This document shows, one piece after another, positions 58,928-64,000 of a stretch of DNA of 64,000 bases (position 1 is the first letter of the stretch; the number at the start of each line of letters is the position of its first letter). The position numbers were made by a program, and so were the translations under genes. Source of the stretch: Tessaracoccus sp. MC1865 (GTDB lineage: Bacteria > Actinomycetota > Actinomycetes > Propionibacteriales > Propionibacteriaceae); assembly GCF_017815535.1 (NCBI RefSeq), contig NZ_CP072596.1, forward strand, positions 62,001-126,000, given 5' to 3'. The notes beneath the pieces are model-generated. The model was not told where the DNA came from, did no database searches, and saw only the letters and a list, made by a program, of their open reading frames with translations.

Positions 58928-59955
58928 GCACAGCTGCGAACGAACCCATTGCCACGGCTGGCGCGACTGCCAAGACGAAATCCGGCCTCCGCGGATTTCT
59001 AGGTACTGCGTTCGGGCTCAATCTCGGGCTGATCATTGCCCTGCTGCTCCTGGCAATCGTGGGCTTCGCCACGGGCGGCGAACGCTTCCTGAGTATCGAC
59101 AACATCCTGACGATCCTGCGTCTGGGGTCGGTCATCGGTGTGGTGAGCGTCGGCATGACGTTTGTGATCTCCGGCGGGGGCATCGACCTGTCGGTGGGCG
59201 CGATCGTGGCGCTCAGCACGGTGTGGGCGACCACGCTGGCGACGCAGACGATGGCTGCTGACATCCATTGGATCGTGATGGTCTTCACCGCCGTCGCCGT
59301 CGGTGCCGGCTGCGGTGCCATCAACGGGGTGCTCATCGCGTTCGGCCGAGTGGCACCGTTCATCGCCACGCTCGCCATGCTCGCCGCGGCGCGGGGCATG
59401 GCCGAGATCATCGCCCAGCGCAAGACGCAGATCGTGCAGGACCGCGACTTCATCGATTTCTTCGGCGGCAACGTGGTCGGCATCCCGGTGCTGGTGATCA
59501 TCTTCGCGCTGGTGGCGGTCATCGGCTGGATCCTGCTCAACCGCACGACCTTCGGCCGGCGCACGCTGGCCGTCGGCGGCAACGCGGAGGCCGCGCGTCT
59601 GGCCGGTATCCGGATCAACTGGCACACCGCCCTGCTCTACGTCCTGCTCGGCGTGGCCTGCGGGATCGCGGCCGTCATGTTGATGGCCCGCACCACCACC
59701 GGTACCTCGACGCACGGGCAGCTCTACGAACTCGACGCCATCGCCGCCGTCGTCATCGGCGGCACGCTGCTCACCGGTGGACGCGGCACGATCGTCGGCA
59801 CCGTCCTGGGCGTCCTGATCTTCACCACCCTCACCAACGTGTTCACCCTCAACAACCTCGACACCTCAACGCAGGCGGTTGCGAAGGGCGCCATCATCAT
59901 CGTCGCCGTCCTGCTGCAGCAGAGGGTCGCCGAACGGCACAGCTCAAGCGGGTGA
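58924..59955 (+). CDS. Sugar ABC transporter permease, RbsC-type
   Basis: A 343-residue permease with about ten membrane helices starting at GTG 58924, four bases inside the ATPase gene. Family signatures include VIGVVSVGMTFVISGGGIDLSVGAIVAL in the central helices and FGRRTLAVGGNAEAARLAGI, the cytoplasmic loop that contacts the ATPase. It forms a homodimeric pore. An 81-base gap separates it from the binding protein gene, with no terminator in it. Confidence 0.9.
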   Translation: MSTAANEPIATAGATAKTKSGLRGFLGTAFGLNLGLIIALLLLAIVGFATGGERFLSIDNILTILRLGSVIGVVSVGMTFVISGGGIDLSVGAIVALSTVWATTLATQTMAADIHWIVMVFTAVAVGAGCGAINGVLIAFGRVAPFIATLAMLAAARGMAEIIAQRKTQIVQDRDFIDFFGGNVVGIPVLVIIFALVAVIGWILLNRTTFGRRTLAVGGNAEAARLAGIRINWHTALLYVLLGVACGIAAVMLMARTTTGTSTHGQLYELDAIAAVVIGGTLLTGGRGTIVGTVLGVLIFTTLTNVFTLNNLDTSTQAVAKGAIIIVAVLLQQRVAERHSSSG

Positions 59956-60036
59956 TGCTCCTGCGCTCTCGACCCAGTCCGATCCGCCGCCTCACCGACG
60001 AACATGCACCTCTTCAACGACGAACAAGGAGTAACC

Positions 60037-61149
60037 ATGACCATCCGCAAGCGCACGTCCCTGATGGCCGCCGTCGGCGGCCTCGCCCTGATCCTGGCCG
60101 GTTGCACGAGCAACAGCCCCGAGGTCACCCAGGAACCCGCTGCCACCGAGGCGGGCACGGACACCACCGGTACCGACACCGCCACGGAGACCACCACGGA
60201 CGAGGGCACGGGCAGCGAGGGCACCCCCGCGGCCGGTGGCAACGAGGAGATCGGCGAAACCGTCGTCATCGGCTTCAGCGGACCTGCCGCTGATCACGGG
60301 TGGCTCGCAGCCATCAACTCGTCGGCCCAGGAGGCCGCGGCGAAGTACTCCGACATCGACCTCCGCGTCGCTGAGGGCACCAACGACCCCAGCCTCCAGA
60401 TCTCCCACATTGAGACGTTCATCAACGACGACGTCGACGTCATCGTGTTGCTCCCGACCGACGGCGCGGCCCTCACCGAGGCGGCAATCAAGGCGATGCA
60501 GGCCGGGATTCCGGTGGTCAACGTGGACCGTGAGTTCTCCAGCCCGTTTGCGGCACGCACCACGATCCTGGGCGACAACTACGGCATGGGCGTCTCCGCA
60601 GGCACCTACGCCTGTGATCTGGTCGAGGAGAAGGGCCTCTCCGATCCGGTCATCGCCGAGATCGCCGGCATCGACTCCCTGCCACTCACCCAGGATCGCT
60701 CCAGCGGTTTCGCGGACGCGCTCAAGGACTGCGGGCAGACGGTCGACAATCGCGTAGCCGCCGAGTTCACCGTCGAATCCGGTGAGCGCGTGACCTCCAA
60801 CCTGCTGCAGGCTGCGCCGCAGATCGACATCATCTGGAACCACGACGACGACCAGGGCGTCGGCGTCATGGCCGCCCTCGACAACGCCGGCCGCAACGAG
60901 ATGGCGCTCATCGGTGGCGCGGGTTCCGCCAATGCGATGCGCTGGATCCAGGAAGGCAAGATGGAGGCCACCGTCCTCTACCCGCCGACGCAGGCTGCTG
61001 ATGGCATCAAGCTGGCCCGTCTCCTGGCGCAGGGTAAGGGCATGAGCGACCTCGTCCAGGTCGAGGTACCCACCCGCATCGTCCTCAACGCCCCGGTGGT
61101 CAACGCCGACAACGTTGAGGAATACATGGAACTCGGCTTTGAGTCCTGA
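60037..61149 (+). CDS. Sugar ABC transporter substrate-binding lipoprotein
   Basis: The 370-residue product starts at ATG 60037 behind AAGGAG. A lipoprotein signal (LALILAGC, Cys about 20) is followed by a 50-residue Thr/Glu/Gly-rich linker and a periplasmic-binding domain of the RbsB type: VVIGFSGPAADHGWLAAINSSAQEAA, then VDVIVLLPTDGAALTEAAIKAMQAGIPVVNVD and IIWNHDDDQGVGVMAALDNAG. It should bind a monosaccharide, polyol or related compound outside the membrane. The sugar cannot be named from sequence. A GC-rich hairpin follows the stop. Confidence 0.9.
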   Translation: MTIRKRTSLMAAVGGLALILAGCTSNSPEVTQEPAATEAGTDTTGTDTATETTTDEGTGSEGTPAAGGNEEIGETVVIGFSGPAADHGWLAAINSSAQEAAAKYSDIDLRVAEGTNDPSLQISHIETFINDDVDVIVLLPTDGAALTEAAIKAMQAGIPVVNVDREFSSPFAARTTILGDNYGMGVSAGTYACDLVEEKGLSDPVIAEIAGIDSLPLTQDRSSGFADALKDCGQTVDNRVAAEFTVESGERVTSNLLQAAPQIDIIWNHDDDQGVGVMAALDNAGRNEMALIGGAGSANAMRWIQEGKMEATVLYPPTQAADGIKLARLLAQGKGMSDLVQVEVPTRIVLNAPVVNADNVEEYMELGFES

Positions 61150-61157
61150 CCGGTAGC

Positions 61158-61183
61158 GCGCCGCGGCCCCCGGGTCGCGGCGC
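61158..61183 (+). terminator. Hairpin between the binding-protein and oxidoreductase genes
   Basis: GCGCCGCG (61158-61165) pairs exactly with CGCGGCGC (61176-61183) around a 10-base loop, nine bases after the binding-protein stop. With no U-run it is more likely to protect the upstream mRNA or cause partial termination, allowing more binding protein than enzyme to be made. Confidence 0.5.
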
Positions 61184-61215
61184 ACCCCGGCCATTTCCCA
61201 TCGCAGGAGGACACC

Positions 61216-62412
61216 ATGACCACCCACCCCACCGCCGTCCCCGAGCTGGGTGTCGGCATGATCGGCTACGCCTTCATGGGCAAGGCCCACTCCCAGGGCT
61301 GGCGCAACGCCCGCTCGTTCTTCTCTCCGCCGGCGCTGCCACGGTTGGCGGTCATCGCCGGGCGCCATCCCGACGCGTTGAGCGACGTCGCCCGACGCTT
61401 CGGTTGGGAGTCCACCGAAACTGACTGGCGCGCCGTCATCGAGCGGGACGACGTCGACATCGTCGACATCTGCACGCCCGGAGACACGCACGCAGAGATC
61501 GCGATCGCCGCCCTGGAGGCGGGCAAACACGTGCTCTGCGAGAAGCCACTCGCCAACACTGTCGCCGAGGCGGAGGCGATGGTCGCCGCTGCGGATAGAG
61601 CGGCGGCATCGGGGGTGAAGGCGATGGTCGGGTTCACCTACCGCCGGGTTCCGGCCATCGCCCACGCCCGCGAGATCGTCGCTTCGGGACGGCTCGGCAC
61701 GCTGCACCACGTACGTGCCCAGTACCTGCAGGACTGGCTGGCCGACCCGTCGGCTCCGCTCAGCTGGCGCCTGCAGAAGGAACGCGCCGGCTCGGGCGCG
61801 CTGGGCGACATCGGCGCGCACATCGTCGACCTCGTGCAGTTCATCACCGGGGACCGGCTCACCGGCGTCAGCGCTCTGCTCGAGACCTTCGTCCATCAGC
61901 GCCCCGTGAGCCTGGACTCGCATGGGCTCAGCGCGACCGGCTCAGGCACTGAGATGGGAGAGGTCACGGTCGACGACGCCGCGGTCTTCCTCTCCCGCCT
62001 GGAGGGCGGCGCGCTGGCCACCTTCGAGGCAACACGTTTCGCGACAGGCCGGAAGAACTCCATCCGGATCGAGCTGAACGGCTCCGACGGGTCACTGGCC
62101 TTCGACTTCGAAGACCTCAACGTGCTTCACGTGCTCGACGGCCGGGGTGCGGACTCCGGCTTCACCCGCGTGGTGGTGACCGAACCGGAGCACCCCTACC
62201 TCTCGGGCTGGTGGCCGCCGGGCCACATGCTCGGCTACGAACACGGCTTCACGCACCAGGCCGTGGATTTCCTCAGCGCTATCGCCGAAGACCACCAACC
62301 GCATCCGAATTTCCGCGACGGTCTCGGCATCCAGCGCGTGCTGGACGCCGTCGCCCAGAGCGCCACGCAGAGTGCCGTTTGGACGCCGATCAATCTGGAA
62401 AGGAGGACCTGA
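61216..62412 (+). CDS. Gfo/Idh/MocA family oxidoreductase
   Basis: A 398-residue NAD(P)-dependent dehydrogenase. The N-terminal Rossmann fold has VGMIGYAFMGKAHSQGW (about 14-30) and DIVDICTPGDTHAEIA; the catalytic EKP motif is in LCEKPLANTVAEAE near 115. The second domain carries GSGALGDIGAHIVDLVQFITGDRL, with the conserved Asp and His of the active site near 195-200. It oxidises or epimerises a sugar or inositol, often to a keto sugar. GGAGGA precedes the ATG. It is followed by two TIM-barrel genes of the kind that process such products. Confidence 0.87.
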   Translation: MTTHPTAVPELGVGMIGYAFMGKAHSQGWRNARSFFSPPALPRLAVIAGRHPDALSDVARRFGWESTETDWRAVIERDDVDIVDICTPGDTHAEIAIAALEAGKHVLCEKPLANTVAEAEAMVAAADRAAASGVKAMVGFTYRRVPAIAHAREIVASGRLGTLHHVRAQYLQDWLADPSAPLSWRLQKERAGSGALGDIGAHIVDLVQFITGDRLTGVSALLETFVHQRPVSLDSHGLSATGSGTEMGEVTVDDAAVFLSRLEGGALATFEATRFATGRKNSIRIELNGSDGSLAFDFEDLNVLHVLDGRGADSGFTRVVVTEPEHPYLSGWWPPGHMLGYEHGFTHQAVDFLSAIAEDHQPHPNFRDGLGIQRVLDAVAQSATQSAVWTPINLERRT

Positions 62413-62490
62413 CCATCAGCGCGAGCCGCTCGCGATCCACTCACCACTCGTCACAAAGACCCATCAACGTCTCTTGGAAAGGAGACCTTC

Positions 62491-63612
62491 GTGTCCACCT
62501 ACGACGATGTAGCACCAGATCGACTCGAACTCGGCCGCAGACTCGGCCTGTCCCGCCGCCAGCTCTTCGCGGCCTCCACCGGGATCGCGGCAGCCGCGGC
62601 CTTCCCGCTCCAGGCTGCCGCCAATCCCGGCACTTCCAACGCCCAGTTGGTCCCCGGTCCGCGCCGCGGCATCATCCTCTACACGGTCCGCGACGCCATC
62701 TCCCGTGACCCCGCCTCCACACCCTTCGCCTCCGGTTTCCGCTCGGTATTCGAAGCGCTGGCCGAGATGGGTTACCGGCAAGTGGAGTTCGCCGGCTACA
62801 ACCAGCATGCCAACGCCGAAGGTGGTCGCTCTCTGGGAACCCCAGAAGGCGCCCGGCTGCTCCGCAGTTGGCTCGACGACAACGGGCTGGTCGGCCAGGG
62901 CAGCCATGGCAGCGTCCCGGGCGCCATCTCGGACTCCAGCCTGGCGTCGTTCGATGCCGCCTGTGAGGTGGCCAACATCCTCGGGATGAAGCACGTCGGC
63001 ACCGGTTCGGATCCGACGGGCAGTAACTACAAGGCGGACTGGGACCTGGCCGTCGACCGGTGGAACTTCCTCGGGGAGCGGGCCTGGAACAAACACGGCC
63101 TGAAGCTGTACACGCACAACCACGACGCCGCCTACAACTTCCTGCTGGACAGCGGACCGGAAGATGCGCTCGGAAGGCCAACCCGTTCGTCGGGCATCCG
63201 AAAGCTCGAGTACTTCATCGCCCGGACCGAGCCGAAGTACGTCCACTTCGAACTGGACATCTACTGGGGCATGGTCGCCCAGTACAAGCACCAGATGTTC
63301 ACGGCACCCGACGGGGAGCAGGTCGAATCGATCTTCGATCCGTTGGCGGTCGTACAGGCACAGACATCGCGGTTCCCGCTATTCCACGCCAAGGACGGCC
63401 GGATCAACACCAGCGTGTCCAACGGCTATGAAATGGTCCCCTTCGGAACCGGTGACATCGATTTCGCCACGTTCTTCAAGAACATGGGCGCCCGCGGCAA
63501 CCACCACCCCATGTATGAGCAGGACAACGCACCCGGCGGTGCGGCCAATCCCGGCCAGTCGCTGGAGTTCGCTGCTCTGAGCTACCAGAACATGGCTAAC
63601 CTGCGCGGCTAG
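62491..63612 (+). CDS. Tat-exported sugar phosphate isomerase/epimerase-like protein
   Basis: A 373-residue protein starting at GTG 62491 after GGAAAGGAGA. The N-terminus is a twin-arginine signal (GLSRRQLFAASTGIAAAAAFPLQAAA), so it is exported folded, probably with its metal. The rest is an AP-endonuclease-2-like TIM barrel: RQVEFAGYNQH, LKLYTHNHDAAYNFLLD and YVHFELDIYWGMV, then FPLFHAKDGRIN supply Glu, His and Asp of a typical metal site. Export is unusual for a sugar isomerase and suggests processing of a ketosugar or glycoside outside the cell. Substrate unknown. Confidence 0.85.
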   Translation: MSTYDDVAPDRLELGRRLGLSRRQLFAASTGIAAAAAFPLQAAANPGTSNAQLVPGPRRGIILYTVRDAISRDPASTPFASGFRSVFEALAEMGYRQVEFAGYNQHANAEGGRSLGTPEGARLLRSWLDDNGLVGQGSHGSVPGAISDSSLASFDAACEVANILGMKHVGTGSDPTGSNYKADWDLAVDRWNFLGERAWNKHGLKLYTHNHDAAYNFLLDSGPEDALGRPTRSSGIRKLEYFIARTEPKYVHFELDIYWGMVAQYKHQMFTAPDGEQVESIFDPLAVVQAQTSRFPLFHAKDGRINTSVSNGYEMVPFGTGDIDFATFFKNMGARGNHHPMYEQDNAPGGAANPGQSLEFAALSYQNMANLRG

Positions 63613-63637
63613 CCACCCTGGACACGTGAAAAACCGG

Positions 63638-63691
63638 CCCCCCGGAACGAGAGGTAGAGCCCGATTCCGCGGGCTCTGCCTCTCCGGGGGG
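63638..63691 (+). terminator. Large GC-rich hairpin between the two TIM-barrel genes
   Basis: CCCCCC (63638-63643) pairs with GGGGGG (63686-63691); inside it GAGAGG (63649-63654) pairs with CCTCTC (63679-63684) and AGAGCCC (63656-63662) with GGGCTCT (63671-63677), around an 8-base loop. Small mismatched bulges separate the three helices. There is no U-tract. It may end some transcripts or shape expression of the downstream gene. Confidence 0.6.
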
Positions 63692-63755
63692 ACGGCCACG
63701 CTCCCTAATGACACAAGGACGTGTCCCAGAACCATATCTTCAGGAGGTCTTCCAG

Positions 63756-64000
63756 ATGTCTCGTCCGATCACCCTTTTCACGGGCCAGTGGGCCGATCTG
63801 CCGTTCGAGGAGGTGTGCAAGCTGGCTGGCGACTGGGGCTACGACGGCCTCGAGATCGCTACTTGGGGCGACCATTTCGAGGTTGACAAGGCGTTGAATG
63901 ATGATGGTTACATCCAGTCGCGCCGCGAGATCTTGGAGAAGAACGGCCTCAAGGTTTTCGCGATCTCCAACCATCTCGTCGGGCAGGCTGTCTGTGACGA
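63756..64000 (+). CDS. Sugar phosphate isomerase/epimerase (3' end beyond window)
   Basis: The start ATG at 63756 has CAGGAGG eight bases upstream. The first 81 residues ([20 protein letters not shown], then [25 protein letters not shown] and [20 protein letters not shown]) are the first strands and helices of a xylose-isomerase-like TIM barrel with the first Glu of the metal site in DGLEIATWG. No signal peptide is present, so unlike its neighbour it is cytoplasmic. It probably isomerises or cleaves the sugar derived from the upstream dehydrogenase. The gene is truncated by the window edge. Confidence 0.85.
   Translation, partial: MSRPITLFTGQWADLPFEEVCKLAGDWGYDGLEIATWGDHFEVDKALNDDGYIQSRREILEKNGLKVFAISNHLVGQAVCD

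Overview
The window is high-GC DNA with dense, short-spaced genes, GTG starts, several candidate leaderless promoters, Tat and lipoprotein signals, and families typical of Actinomycetes: MurJ fused to a pseudokinase, its DUF6049-type partner, a giant single-chain acyl-CoA carboxylase, a DLW-39-like micro-protein and a guanidine-III riboswitch. This points to an actinobacterium, perhaps of the Propionibacteriales. The family-level placement is inference. I saw no rRNA, convincing tRNA, CRISPR array, prophage or insertion sequence.

Layout. 1-6.9 kb: end of an unknown gene, a flavodoxin-like protein, a secreted LAS-type peptidase-like lipoprotein, a trehalose-synthase-like GH13 enzyme beside an LLM flavin oxidoreductase, a DUF885 protein and a second LLM oxidoreductase. 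6.9-7.7 kb: a guanidine-III riboswitch ahead of two overlapping SMR genes, probably a two-gene guanidinium exporter. 7.8-14.6 kb: an orphan sugar-binding lipoprotein, a class B penicillin-binding lipoprotein, a TerC membrane protein, an MFS transporter, a 39-residue membrane peptide and an MBL-fold hydrolase. 14.6-20.5 kb: a TetR regulator divergent from an MMPL transporter that carries a degenerate ABC-ATPase-like tail, followed by an overlapping YhgE/Pip-type protein; tandem palindromic operators sit between them. 20.6-24.1 kb: a four-gene cassette of a 13-unit PGDPGY-repeat protein, a helical protein, a lipoprotein and a tandem YbaB-like protein, reminiscent of type VII secretion accessory genes but with no machinery nearby. 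24.1-26.6 kb: glpF-glpK with palindromic upstream sites and a strong terminator. 26.7-34.5 kb: LigD-type polymerase-ligase, convergent with a PfkB kinase / DUF6049 / murJ operon. 35.5-43.2 kb: an ABC exporter, a Crp/Fnr regulator divergent from an HMA protein and a P1B ATPase with an unusual CPG motif, a membrane-GNAT-like protein and a DHA2 MFS pump. 43.2-50 kb: a flavin monooxygenase behind an ArsR-type dyad, then the 1839-residue carboxylase. 50.3-56 kb: a DUF72 protein and a six-gene overlapping operon of quinol nitric oxide reductase, a zinc-ribbon membrane protein, a stomatin-like SPFH protein and three small membrane proteins. 56-64 kb: a ROK regulator divergent from a ribose-type ABC transporter, a Gfo/Idh/MocA dehydrogenase, a Tat-exported TIM-barrel protein and a second TIM-barrel gene cut by the window edge; together these look like uptake and oxidation/epimerisation of a sugar, polyol or glycoside.

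The items most worth a second look are the NO-reductase/SPFH operon, the MMPL transporter with its pseudo-ABC tail, the PGDPGY/YbaB cassette and the guanidine-III riboswitch. Dispersed palindromic repeats at 26.7 and 44.35 kb and a perfect 21-bp inverted repeat at 43.2 kb are non-coding or gene-end structures that the genes do not explain.
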